Shown one piece after another: positions 1-7,535 of a DNA stretch of 64,000 nt. The stretch comes from Caulobacter endophyticus. GTDB taxonomy: Bacteria > Pseudomonadota > Alphaproteobacteria > Caulobacterales > Caulobacteraceae. Position 1 is the stretch's first letter; each line of letters starts with the position of its first letter. The translations under genes were made by a program, and so were the position numbers. The stretch lies in assembly GCF_029543245.1 (NCBI RefSeq), contig NZ_JARQWV010000008.1, forward strand, positions 124,001 through 188,000. The letters are read 5' to 3'. The notes beneath the pieces were generated by a model. It saw only the letters and a list, made by a program, of their open reading frames with translations. It made no database searches and was not told the DNA's origin.

Positions 1-324
1 GAGGGCGGCCAGAGCGTCACGGTCAGCTTCGACGTCGCCAACACCGGCAAGGTCGAGGGCAAGGACGCCCCGCAGGTCTATCTGACCGGCGCGGCCGGCA
101 AGCCGTTGCAGCGCCTGATCGGCTTCGACAAGGTGTCGCTGAAGCCGGGCGAGACCCGCCGCGTGACCCTGACCGCCGATCCGCGCCTCCTGGCCAGCTT
201 CGACGCCAAGGGCCGTCGCTGGGTCGTCACGGGCGGCGACTATCAGGTGGCGGTCGGCGCCTCGGCTGCGGACCTGACCCTGAAGGGCGGGACCAAGGTC
301 AAGGCCCGGACGCTGAAGCCGTAA
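1..324 (+). CDS. Glycoside hydrolase family 3 C-terminal domain (5' partial)
   Basis: Only the last 107 residues are in the window; the gene begins upstream. The visible part is a fibronectin type III-like beta-sandwich of the kind that closes family 3 beta-glucosidases and beta-xylosidases. It shows a strand ending VANTG, a QVYLTG strand, the stretch GFDKVSLKPGETRRV, and a final strand GGDYQVAVGASAADL. The GFxKVxLxPGE and GxYxVxVG patterns are typical of that domain. The catalytic domains are off the window, so the sugar substrate cannot be stated. The ribosome binding site of the following esterase gene overlaps the stop codon, so the two are probably one transcript. Confidence 0.85.
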   Translation, partial: EGGQSVTVSFDVANTGKVEGKDAPQVYLTGAAGKPLQRLIGFDKVSLKPGETRRVTLTADPRLLASFDAKGRRWVVTGGDYQVAVGASAADLTLKGGTKVKARTLKP

Positions 325-338
325 GGAGGGGCGTGGCG

Positions 339-1913
339 ATGAGATCTCTGGTTTCGGGCCTCGCCCTCTCGCTGGCCATGGGCCTGCCGGCCCTGGCCGC
401 CGGTCCGGTGGTCAAGACCACCGCCGGCCCGGTCGAGGGCGTCGAGAGCGGGACGGTGGCGGCGTTCAAGGGCGTGCCTTTCGCCGCTCCGCCCGTCGGC
501 CCGCTGCGCTGGCGCGCGCCCCAGGCGCCCAAAGCCTGGACCGCCGTCCGCTCGGCCGCCGAATACGGTCCCGACTGCGCGCAGAACCCGTTCCCGGGCG
601 ACGCCGCGCCGCTGGGCGTCAAGCCGGCCGAGGACTGCCTCTATGTGAACGTCTGGACGCCCAAGGACGCCATCAAGACCAAGGCCAGAAAGCCGGTCAT
701 GGTCTGGATCTACGGCGGCGGTTTCGTCAACGGCGGCTCATCGCCCTCGGTCTATTCGGGCGACCGCTTCGCTCGCGACGGCGTCGTGCTGGTCAGCTTC
801 AACTACCGGGTCGGACGCTTCGGCTTCTTCGCCCACCCGGCGCTGTCGGCCGAAAACGCCGATGGGGGCATGCTGGGCAACTACGCCTTCATGGACCAGA
901 TCGCGGCCCTGGAATGGGTGCAGGCCAATATCGAGGCCTTCGGCGGCGACCCGGGCAACGTGACGATCTTTGGGGAGTCGGCCGGCGGCATGTCGGTCAA
1001 CGCCCTGCTGACCACGCCCCTGGCCAAGGGCCTGTTCCACAAGGCCATCATCCAGTCGGGCGGCGGCCGGCCGCGCCTTCTGCCGTCGCTGCCGATCAAG
1101 GCTGGCCCGGGCGAGCGCTCGGCCGAGAGCGTCGGCGTCGCCTTCGCCGCCAAGGCCGGCGTGACCGGGGAGGGTCCTGAGGCTCTGGCCGCCCTGCGCG
1201 CCCTGCCGGCCGAGGCGGTGGTCGACGGCCTGAACATGGCCACCTCCGGCGTTCCCACCTGGAACGGCGGGCCGATGTATGATGGCAAGATCGTCACCAA
1301 GCCGGTGCTCGACGCTTTCGCCGCCGGCGAGTGGACCAAGATGCCGGTGATGGTCGGGGCCACCGGCGCCGACGGCTTCTTCTTCGGCGGCACGCGCGAC
1401 CAGGTCTTCGCGCCGTTCGGCGAGCGGCGGGTCGAGGCTGAAAAGCTCTACGACCCGACCGGCGACGGCGACATCAAGGTCTATGGCTGGAAGGCCGCCG
1501 GCGACCGGATGTTCATCGAGCCGGCGCGGGAAGTCGCCCGCACCCTGTCGGCGCAGGACGCCCCGGTGTGGTCGTTCCGCTTCTCCTACGTGGCCGAAAG
1601 CCAGCGCAAGGAATGGTGGAGCGCCCCGCACGCCACCGAGATCCCGTTCGTGTTCGACACCGTCGACGCTCGCTACGGCGCGGCCCTGACCCCGGCCGAT
1701 GCGGCCGCCGCCAAGGCCGCCCACGCCTACTGGATCGCGTTTGCGACCAAGGGGGCGCCGGAACCGGCCGGCCTCCCGGCCTGGCCGAAGTACGACGCGG
1801 CCGGCGATGCGATCATCGACTTCACCAACGAAGGGGTGAAGGCGGGGCCTGATCCGCTGAAGGCGCGGTTGGATCTGGTGAAGGCCACCACCCCCAAGCC
1901 GGCGGGCCAGTGA
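339..1913 (+). CDS. Secreted type B carboxylesterase (alpha/beta hydrolase)
   Basis: A hydrolase of carboxylic esters in the carboxylesterase type B/cholinesterase family, about 524 residues, the usual family length. Visible signatures are EDCLYVNVWTP near residue 100, the oxyanion-hole segment IYGGGF, and the nucleophile elbow GESAGG with the serine near residue 214. A late APHATEIPFVFD segment carries the likely catalytic histidine. The N-terminus MRSLVSGLALSLAMGLPALAA is a Sec signal peptide, so it acts in the periplasm or outside. I chose ATG at 339 over an in-frame GTG at 333 because AAGGAGGGG at 323-331 is correctly spaced only from 339. Lying behind a family 3 glycosidase, it may remove ester groups from plant polysaccharides (inference). 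Confidence 0.9.
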   Translation: MRSLVSGLALSLAMGLPALAAGPVVKTTAGPVEGVESGTVAAFKGVPFAAPPVGPLRWRAPQAPKAWTAVRSAAEYGPDCAQNPFPGDAAPLGVKPAEDCLYVNVWTPKDAIKTKARKPVMVWIYGGGFVNGGSSPSVYSGDRFARDGVVLVSFNYRVGRFGFFAHPALSAENADGGMLGNYAFMDQIAALEWVQANIEAFGGDPGNVTIFGESAGGMSVNALLTTPLAKGLFHKAIIQSGGGRPRLLPSLPIKAGPGERSAESVGVAFAAKAGVTGEGPEALAALRALPAEAVVDGLNMATSGVPTWNGGPMYDGKIVTKPVLDAFAAGEWTKMPVMVGATGADGFFFGGTRDQVFAPFGERRVEAEKLYDPTGDGDIKVYGWKAAGDRMFIEPAREVARTLSAQDAPVWSFRFSYVAESQRKEWWSAPHATEIPFVFDTVDARYGAALTPADAAAAKAAHAYWIAFATKGAPEPAGLPAWPKYDAAGDAIIDFTNEGVKAGPDPLKARLDLVKATTPKPAGQ

Positions 1914-1914
1914 C

Positions 1915-2139
1915 ATGGCTGTCCGCCTCGCCGACGCGGTGATCGACCGCGACACCTTCCAGGCCCTGCGCAGGGCTCTGCCGGCGGCCACCAAGGCCTG
2001 CCTGCAGGAGACCTTCGGCATCAGCGAGACCACCTGGGTCAAGCTGCGCGACGGTCGACCGGTGAAGCAGGCGACCCTGGAGCGGCTGCTGGAGCGGTAT
2101 CGCCGGGTGTGCGGGGAAACGAGCCGGCGGGCGGCGTGA
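1915..2139 (+). CDS. Small hypothetical protein, possible helix-turn-helix
   Basis: A 74-residue basic protein that starts one base after the esterase stop codon, so it is probably translated from the same mRNA. I do not recognise a named family. The middle, ATKACLQETFGISETTWVKL, followed by LERLLERYRRV, looks like a short helix-turn-helix with a recognition-like helix. It could be a small DNA-binding protein, but it has no other domain. The gene ends just before a pair of inverted repeats that probably terminate transcription. Confidence 0.6.
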   Translation: MAVRLADAVIDRDTFQALRRALPAATKACLQETFGISETTWVKLRDGRPVKQATLERLLERYRRVCGETSRRAA

Positions 2140-2145
2140 GTGCTT

Positions 2146-2238
2146 GGCCCTCGTCCTTCGACAAGCTCAGGATGAGGGCCATTGATGCGGCGGTTCAGTA
2201 GAAAACCTCACCCTGAGCTTGTCGAAGGGCGAGGTTTT
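2146..2238. repeat. Pair of oppositely oriented REP-like hairpins between convergent genes
   Basis: Two imperfect palindromes share the core CTTCGACAAGCTCAGG in opposite orientation. The first, 2146-2180, pairs GGCCCTCGTCCT with AGGATGAGGGCC. The second, 2202-2238, pairs AAAACCTCACCC with GGGCGAGGTTTT. This core is a widespread extragenic repeat of alphaproteobacterial genomes (established knowledge). Placed between the ends of a plus-strand and a minus-strand gene, the pair could act as a bidirectional terminator. Confidence 0.75.
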
Positions 2239-2249
2239 CGCTTCCGCTG

Positions 2250-3341
2250 TCAGCCGCCGATCTTCGGCAACCCGTCCATGATCGCCGTGAGCGCCAGCAC
2301 GGTCTGGCCCTCCATGGCGCTGTGGCCGGCGTCGGTCTTGACGTAGCTGGCCGGCGGGGCGCCGATCTCGTCCAGGGCCGCCACCAGGCGCGAGGCCTGA
2401 GACAGCGGGCAGACCTGGTCGAAGCGGCCGTGGACGATATGGATGTCCAGGCCCTTCAGCGCGCCGACGTTCTTCACGATGTAGTCCGGCTCGAGGAACA
2501 GGCCGTTGGCGAAGAAGTGGGCCTCGATCTGGGCGAAGCACAGGGCGAAGTCGGCCTCGCCGAACTTACCGGCGTCGGCGTTGTCGGGGATCATGTTCGA
2601 GATCGTGCCTTCCCAGACCGACCAGGCCACGGCCGCTTCCAGCTGGCGCTGACGTTCGGCCTCACTGGCCGGGACCATGTCGAAGATCGCCTTGTAGGCG
2701 CCCATGATGTTGCCGCGGTCTTCAGGCCTGATCACCTCGACGAAGGCCTTCCACTCGTCGGGATAGGCGATGTAGGCGCCGGGCTCGGTCAGGGCGTAGG
2801 GGGTGTTGGTGAAGGCCGCCGCGTTGCCCTGGTACATGTAGAGCAGGTCTTCGGTCGCGCCCAGGAAGATGCCGCGGAGGATCAGCGAGGCCACCTTGTC
2901 GGCGTGGCGGATGGCGTAGGTCAGGGCCAGGGTGCTGCCCCAGCTGCCGCCGAACACATGCATGCGGCCGGTGATGCCCAGCGCGTCGCGCAGCTTGTTG
3001 ATGTCGTCGACCAGGTGGTCGGTGGTGTTGTTGGTCAGAGCCACCTGCGGGCCGGCCGAGGCGACCGTCGGCTCGCTCTTTCCGCAGCCGCGCTGGTCGA
3101 ACAGGATCACGCGATAGCGCTTGGGATCGAAGAACCGGGCCATCGGCGGGGCGCAGGCGCCGCCGGGGCCGCCGTGCAGGAACATCACCGGCTCGCCGTC
3201 CGGATTGCCGTATTCTTCCCAATAGAGCTTGTGGTCGGGCGCGGTGTCGACCTGCAGCAGGCCGCTCTTGTTGGCGACCGGTTGATCGTACTTCCATTCA
3301 CCAGTGACCTTGCTGGTGGTCCGCAACCGCGAGAAATTCAT
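2250..3341 (-). CDS. pip: Proline iminopeptidase
   Basis: A peptidase family S33 alpha/beta hydrolase, about 363 residues, that removes N-terminal proline from peptides; cytoplasmic family members lack a signal peptide. Diagnostic segments are HGGPGG (oxyanion region, residues 56-61), FDQRGCGKSEP, and the nucleophile elbow GGSWGSTLAL with serine near residue 133. Near the end HGRFDQVCP and DAGHSAM carry the Asp and His of the triad. I start at the second methionine (MNFSRL) because AAAGG lies about 8 bases upstream of it, while the upstream candidate at 3365 has no ribosome binding site. The gene stands alone, divergent from the operon at 3483. Confidence 0.92.
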   Translation of the reverse strand: MNFSRLRTTSKVTGEWKYDQPVANKSGLLQVDTAPDHKLYWEEYGNPDGEPVMFLHGGPGGACAPPMARFFDPKRYRVILFDQRGCGKSEPTVASAGPQVALTNNTTDHLVDDINKLRDALGITGRMHVFGGSWGSTLALTYAIRHADKVASLILRGIFLGATEDLLYMYQGNAAAFTNTPYALTEPGAYIAYPDEWKAFVEVIRPEDRGNIMGAYKAIFDMVPASEAERQRQLEAAVAWSVWEGTISNMIPDNADAGKFGEADFALCFAQIEAHFFANGLFLEPDYIVKNVGALKGLDIHIVHGRFDQVCPLSQASRLVAALDEIGAPPASYVKTDAGHSAMEGQTVLALTAIMDGLPKIGG

Positions 3342-3482
3342 AACTCGACCTTTCGTGAGGCTCATCGCCCGTGCCGTTTAGATGCGCTCGTCACCGGCGA
3401 CCGCAAGTCAAAATCGGCGGCCCTCGACAGGATCCGAGCGTCCGCGTAACCCCAGCCTCGCCCCAGCCCGAAAGGAGGGACC

Positions 3483-3908
3483 ATGGCCAATCCCTTCTCG
3501 CTGCTGGCGCCGGCGCTGGTTCCGTCCTGGAACTTCTTCGACGTCATCGCCGCTTCGCCGCGCGTCGAGTACGCCCTGGCCGACACCCGCGACGCCGTCT
3601 TGGACGCTTGGGCCGAGTTCCGGCCCCGCCCGCAACGCCTGTCGCCCGCCGCCATGCTGGCGCGGCTGGTCTGGAATCCGCGCTGGAACGAGAGTCTCTA
3701 TCTGGTCAGCTGCGCCGAGCGCCTGGTCGAGGAGCCGACCGCACATAGCGAGGACGAGATCTTCCGCCGGATCGCCGCTGATCTCGCCACGCGGTCGGAC
3801 GCGCCGCCGTGGCTGTCATTCCGACTGCTGTTCGTCGATCCCACGGGCGAGCGCGAGGTGCTTTACCAGGCCGCGCCGCGTCTACGGGTGGACATCGACG
3901 TCCGATGA
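3483..3908 (+). CDS. Hypothetical protein coupled to an HTTM membrane protein
   Basis: A 141-residue soluble protein of unknown function, with no signal peptide or membrane segment. The start is well supported by AAAGGAGGG just upstream of the ATG. Its ATG-TGA end overlaps the start of the next gene (ATGA at 3905-3908). Such coupling suggests that the two products work together. No conserved motif that I can name is visible; the protein is rich in Trp and Arg (RLVWNPRWNESLYLVSCAERL). Confidence 0.75.
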   Translation: MANPFSLLAPALVPSWNFFDVIAASPRVEYALADTRDAVLDAWAEFRPRPQRLSPAAMLARLVWNPRWNESLYLVSCAERLVEEPTAHSEDEIFRRIAADLATRSDAPPWLSFRLLFVDPTGEREVLYQAAPRLRVDIDVR

Positions 3909-4585
3909 GCTTCGACCACGCCCTTCGCCTGACCGAGGTGCTGCTGGCCCTAGCGCTGATCCAGCAGAGTTTGGAGCACCTGCGGGTCTTCCGCCGCGAG
4001 CGGCTGCTGTTCGGCGCGCGTATCCTCCTGTGCGTCCTGCTGGTCGCAGGCGTGGCCTCGCCCTGGTCGCTGGTCGGCCTGGCGGGCCTGTCGCTGCTGA
4101 TCCTCCAGCGCTTCCAGGGCCCCTACAACGGCGGTAGCGACCGGCTGGGCCTGCTGGCGCTGTGGTGCGTGGCCCTCGCCAGGGTGCTGCCTGTCGATCA
4201 GGGCCGTGAGCTGGCCTTCGGCTATCTCGGCGTGCAGCTGATGCTGTCCTATTTCATCTCGGGCTGGGTGAAGATCGTGAACCCCGACTGGCGCAGGGGC
4301 GCGGCGCTGCGCCAGGTGTTCGCCTTCTCGGCTTATCCCGTCGCCGAGAGCCTGCGCGGCTGGGCTGACCGGCCGCGCCTGCTGCTCGTGATGTCGTGGG
4401 CGGTGATGCTGTTCGAACTGGCCTTTCCGCTGACCCTGCTCTCGCAGCCGTCGCTGATGGTCGGCCTGGTGGTCGCGGCGACCTTCCATCTGGCCAATGC
4501 CTGCCTGTTCGGCCTCAACCGCTTCTTCTGGACCTGGCTGGCGGCCTATCCCGCCATCCTCTGGCTACAGCAGCGCCTGTTCTAG
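3905..4585 (+). CDS. HTTM-domain integral membrane protein
   Basis: A 226-residue polytopic membrane protein with about five to six hydrophobic segments. The segment SGWVKIVNPDWRRGAALRQV resembles the K-x-x-x-P-x-W-x-x-G-x-A-L motif of the HTTM family, the bacterial relatives of vitamin K-dependent gamma-carboxylase; this is my basis for the call. The start at 3905 overlaps the stop of the preceding gene. The longer frame reaching back to 3809 runs inside that gene and has no reason to be used. The stop codon shares the tetranucleotide CTAG with the stop of the convergent lactonase gene. Biochemical function is unknown. Confidence 0.75.
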   Translation: MSFDHALRLTEVLLALALIQQSLEHLRVFRRERLLFGARILLCVLLVAGVASPWSLVGLAGLSLLILQRFQGPYNGGSDRLGLLALWCVALARVLPVDQGRELAFGYLGVQLMLSYFISGWVKIVNPDWRRGAALRQVFAFSAYPVAESLRGWADRPRLLLVMSWAVMLFELAFPLTLLSQPSLMVGLVVAATFHLANACLFGLNRFFWTWLAAYPAILWLQQRLF

Positions 4586-5733
4586 CCCCAGGCGGGGAAG
4601 ACGACGCAGGTCGGCCGATCGACCGCGATCGTCTGGCCGGTGGCGGTCAGGCGACCCGAAGCGTCGTTGCGTCCAAGGACCGTCACCGCGCCGGAGCCCT
4701 GGTTGGCCGCCAGCAGCCAGTGGCCGGTCGGATCGAGGGCGAAGCTCCACGGCGTCTTGCCGCCCGTGGCGATGCGCTGGATTTCCCGCAGTTCGCCCAT
4801 GACCTCATCGACCTCGTAGACGACAATGACGTGCTCGACGCGGATCGAGGCGTAGACGAAGCGGCCGTCGTGACTGACCGCCACTTCGGCGCCGTTGATC
4901 GGAGGCTCGCCACCCGCCGGCAGGGTCTGCAACAGCTCCGGCCGGCCATCTCGCAAGCGATAGGCGCGCATCTCGGGCGTGATCTCGCTCAGCAGATAGA
5001 GGTAGCGGCCGGTCGGGTGCAGCGCCATGTGGCGAGGGCCCGTGCCCGGCGGCAGCACGACGGAGGCCTCGCCCGCCGGACCCAGTGTCCGCGTCGCCGC
5101 ATCATAGGGATGGACGAAGATCCGGTCGGCCCCGAGGTCGGCGACCAGGGCGTGGCGACCCGTCGGATCGACGATCACCGCATGGGCGTGCGGTCCCTGC
5201 TGCTGCGGCGAGGGCCCCGAGCCGGTATTGGCCTGAACCGAGGCTGGCGGTTCCAGCCCGCCGTCGGCGCGGACGGGCAGGGCGGCGACGTGGCCCGTGC
5301 CATAGTGGGCGACCAGAAGGCCGCCGGCCTTGTCGTCCAGCGACATGTGCGCCGGGCCGCCGCCGCCCGAGGCGACCGTCGAGAGCACGGTCAGGGCGCC
5401 GGTCGCGGGATCGGCCTTCAGGGCGTGGACCTGGCCCTGTTCGCCGGGGCCGTAACCGGTTTCGCTCAGCGCATAGACAAGCGGGCGGTCGGAGTGGGCG
5501 ACGAGCCAGGTCGGTCGTTGCAGGGGCGCGACGACGCCGATCGCCTTGAGGCCGCCGGTCCTGGTGTTCAGCCGGGCGGCGAAGACGCCCTGGCCGTTCT
5601 TGTCGGCCTGGGTTCCGATGTAGACCAGTCGTTCTTCCCGCGGGGCTGCCTGCGCGGTCTGGGCCGCCATCAGTCCGAGGGCCCCGGCGGCGATCGCGCG
5701 GCGAGTGGGCGAACCGTGTCTGGAATCGGTCAT
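4582..5733 (-). CDS. Lactonase-family seven-bladed beta-propeller (6-phosphogluconolactonase type)
   Basis: About 383 residues with repeated blade sequences of the YbhE/cycloisomerase lactonase family: HMSLDDKAGGLLVAHYGTG, HMALHPTGRYLYLLSE, SHDGRFVYASIR, FALDPTGHWLLAANQGSG. The N-terminus has two arginines followed by a hydrophobic stretch ending QAA, a likely export signal (possibly Tat). It is therefore probably periplasmic, acting on a sugar lactone rather than in the cytoplasmic pentose phosphate pathway (inference). I take ATG at 5733 because GGAGGAG sits 8 bases upstream; the GTG at 5748 lies on that site. It is divergent from the ECF sigma gene, with a 17-bp palindrome between them. 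Confidence 0.85.
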   Translation of the reverse strand: MTDSRHGSPTRRAIAAGALGLMAAQTAQAAPREERLVYIGTQADKNGQGVFAARLNTRTGGLKAIGVVAPLQRPTWLVAHSDRPLVYALSETGYGPGEQGQVHALKADPATGALTVLSTVASGGGGPAHMSLDDKAGGLLVAHYGTGHVAALPVRADGGLEPPASVQANTGSGPSPQQQGPHAHAVIVDPTGRHALVADLGADRIFVHPYDAATRTLGPAGEASVVLPPGTGPRHMALHPTGRYLYLLSEITPEMRAYRLRDGRPELLQTLPAGGEPPINGAEVAVSHDGRFVYASIRVEHVIVVYEVDEVMGELREIQRIATGGKTPWSFALDPTGHWLLAANQGSGAVTVLGRNDASGRLTATGQTIAVDRPTCVVFPAWG

Positions 5734-5794
5734 CGGCGTCTCCTCCACCTACGATTGTCAGGCTTTGGAAGGGGCGTCGATAAGACCACTCGGG

Positions 5795-5811
5795 TTTCTG
5801 CGTCGCAGAAA
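5795..5811. promoter_or_regulatory. 17-bp perfect palindrome, possible operator
   Basis: TTTCTGCG and CGCAGAAA form an exact inverted repeat around a single T, between the divergent lactonase gene and the ECF sigma promoter (14 bases before its -35-like element). The symmetry and position fit a repressor or activator site for one or both genes. No cognate regulator is visible in the window. Confidence 0.5.
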
Positions 5812-5824
5812 ATCGCGCCGGGTT

Positions 5825-5854
5825 TGACGGAAGTTTCGCGCCCGTGCATCGCTC
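5825..5854 (+). promoter_or_regulatory. Candidate ECF sigma-dependent promoter of the fecI-type gene
   Basis: TGACGGAA (5825-5832), 15 bases, then ATCGCTC (5848-5854). The same two blocks with the same 15-base spacing occur at 7452-7481 before the TonB receptor gene. That is the arrangement expected if the sigma factor drives both its own gene and its target. The blocks read as -35 and -10 elements. Confidence 0.6.
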
Positions 5855-5894
5855 CCTCCAGAACAACTCGACCAGAGTGGGTGGGACGGAAACG

Positions 5895-6476
5895 GTGTCG
5901 GAGGGGCGTGCGCGCGTCGTGGCTTGGATCGGGCGGGAAATCCTGCCCCACGAAGCCGACCTGCGCGCCTGGCTGCGGCGGGCCTTCGCCACGGCCGGCG
6001 ACGTAGACGACATCGTGCAGGAGACCTACTGCCGCCTGGCGGGCCTTTCCCATGTCGACCACATCGGCGAGCCGCGCGCCTACCTGTTCCAGGCCGCCCG
6101 CAGCGTCGCGCTGGAGCAGCTGCGGCGGGCGCGGGTGGTGCGGATCGACACGGTGACGGAAATCGACGCGCTGAACGTCGAACTGGATGAGCCTTCGCCC
6201 GAGCGCATCGCCGGCGGGCGGCGCGAGCTGGAGCGGGTTGCGCGCCTGATCGCCGCATTGCCCGACCGCTGCCGCCGGATCTTCGAGATGCGCAAGATCG
6301 AGGGGCTGCCGCAACGCGAGATCGCCCGCCGCATGGGCGTGACCGAGAACGTGGTCGAGAACGAATCCGTGAGGGGGCTGCGCGCCATCCTCGCCGCCCT
6401 CGCCGAGGGTGAAACCGAAGAAGTCACGGCCGTGAGGAGGCCGAGTACGCATGACCGAACGCGAAAGCGCCGCTGA
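5895..6476 (+). CDS. FecI-type ECF RNA polymerase sigma factor
   Basis: A sigma-70 family group IV factor of about 193 residues. Region 2 is seen as DVDDIVQETYCRLAG and EPRAYLFQAARSVALEQLRR. Region 4 is LPDRCRRIFEMRKIEGLPQREIARRMGVTENVVENES, with the helix-turn-helix at its end. I choose GTG at 5895 because the longer reading from 5844 would start inside the candidate promoter at 5825-5854. The C-terminus overlaps the following fecR-type gene by 26 bases. In this family the factor is held by FecR and released when a TonB receptor senses its substrate; here that receptor is the gene at 7536. Confidence 0.88.
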   Translation: MSEGRARVVAWIGREILPHEADLRAWLRRAFATAGDVDDIVQETYCRLAGLSHVDHIGEPRAYLFQAARSVALEQLRRARVVRIDTVTEIDALNVELDEPSPERIAGGRRELERVARLIAALPDRCRRIFEMRKIEGLPQREIARRMGVTENVVENESVRGLRAILAALAEGETEEVTAVRRPSTHDRTRKRR

Positions 6477-7401
6477 CATCGAGGCGGCCGCCGCCCGATG
6501 GGTGGTGCGCGCCGATCGCGGGGATCTGGACCCGGCCGAGCTGGAGGCCTGGCTGGCCGCCGACACGCGCCGCCAGGGCGCCTTCGTGCGCGCCCAGGCC
6601 GCCTGGGGTCTGCTGGATCGTGGTCGTGCGCTCGAGGTTGAGGAGGCGCCGCGACGTCTCCACGTCGGCCGCCGAGGGCTGCTGGCCGGCTTCGGCGCGG
6701 CGGCTGCCGCCTGCGTTGCGGTGGTCGTGACGCCGCGACTGCTTGCCGCCCGCTACGGCACCGCCGTGGGCGAGATCCGTCGCGTGCCTCTGGCCGACGG
6801 TTCGCTGGCCGCGATCAACACCGACACCGCGCTGGAAGTGGCCATGAAGCCGCGTAAGCGCGAGGTGCGGCTCGACCGGGGCGAGGCATGGTTCCAGGTC
6901 GCCAAGGACGCCGAGCGGCCGTTCGTAGTGGAGAGCGGTCCGGTACGGGTGAGGGCGGTCGGCACGGCCTTCTCGGTGCGTCGCCGTGACGGCGGCTGCG
7001 AGGTGCTGGTCACCGAGGGCGTGGTCGAGGTCTGGTCCGAAGGCGCGGGCGAGGGGCCTCGCCGGGTAACGGCTGGCGAGCGGGTCTTCGCTTCGGACAG
7101 CGCCGGGGCGGCGCGGCCGATCCCGGCTTCTCTGGAGATCACCCGCGAACTGGCCTGGCGCGAGGGCCAGATCGTGCTCGACGGCGAGGCCTTCGGCGCG
7201 GCGGCCGAGGAGTTCAACCGCTACAACGCCCGCAAGATCGTCATCGCCGACCCGGCCCTGGCCGAGCAGAAGCTGGTCGGCTGGTTCCGCACCAACGAGC
7301 CCGAAAGCTTCGCTCGCGCCGCCGCAGCCAGCTTCGGTGCGCGCGTGACGGTGCGCGGCGACGCCATCCTCGTGCAGTCGGTCGCGCCCTTGGCGGAATA
7401 G
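6451..7401 (+). CDS. FecR-family anti-sigma factor
   Basis: About 316 residues. The N-terminal cytoplasmic part contains the FecR N-terminal signature AARWVVRADRGDLDPAELEAWLAADTRR, which binds the sigma factor. One transmembrane segment follows near residues 76-97 (LLAGFGAAAAACVAVVVTP). The periplasmic FecR domain has RRVPLADGSLAAINTDTALEV, the ERPFVVESGPVRVRAVGTAF strand and a C-terminal STN-like region (LDGEAFGAAAEEFNRYN). It would pass the signal from the receptor's N-terminal domain to the sigma factor. It overlaps the sigma gene by 26 bases, so the two are coupled. Confidence 0.9.
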   Translation: MTERESAADIEAAAARWVVRADRGDLDPAELEAWLAADTRRQGAFVRAQAAWGLLDRGRALEVEEAPRRLHVGRRGLLAGFGAAAAACVAVVVTPRLLAARYGTAVGEIRRVPLADGSLAAINTDTALEVAMKPRKREVRLDRGEAWFQVAKDAERPFVVESGPVRVRAVGTAFSVRRRDGGCEVLVTEGVVEVWSEGAGEGPRRVTAGERVFASDSAGAARPIPASLEITRELAWREGQIVLDGEAFGAAAEEFNRYNARKIVIADPALAEQKLVGWFRTNEPESFARAAAASFGARVTVRGDAILVQSVAPLAE

Positions 7402-7451
7402 GGATTTTGACCGTTCACGGAGGACGGTCTTCGAAAAATATCGCCGAGCTC

Positions 7452-7481
7452 TGACGGAAACCGGTTTCCCGCCCATCGCTC
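7452..7481 (+). promoter_or_regulatory. Candidate ECF sigma-dependent promoter of the TonB receptor gene
   Basis: TGACGGAA (7452-7459), 15 bases, ATCGCTC (7475-7481), about 55 bases before the receptor start. Both blocks and the spacing match 5825-5854 exactly, while the spacers differ. A palindrome lies in the spacer (next entry). Confidence 0.6.
7456..7469. promoter_or_regulatory. 14-bp perfect palindrome, LacI-type operator candidate
   Basis: GGAAACCGGTTTCC is an exact palindrome with the central CG step typical of LacI/GalR family operators. It overlaps the end of the putative -35 element and fills part of the spacer, so a bound repressor would block polymerase. The matching promoter of the sigma gene lacks it. 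This suggests sugar-specific repression of the receptor only. Confidence 0.45.
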
Positions 7482-7535
7482 AAGACAGGCGCTCCCAGAA
7501 GCGCCGTGCGAAACAAACAATAGGGAGGGCGCGGA

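Noticed and set aside
2250-3449. Plus-strand open frame opposite the proline iminopeptidase
   Set aside because: Shadow frame; the minus strand has the full catalytic motifs.
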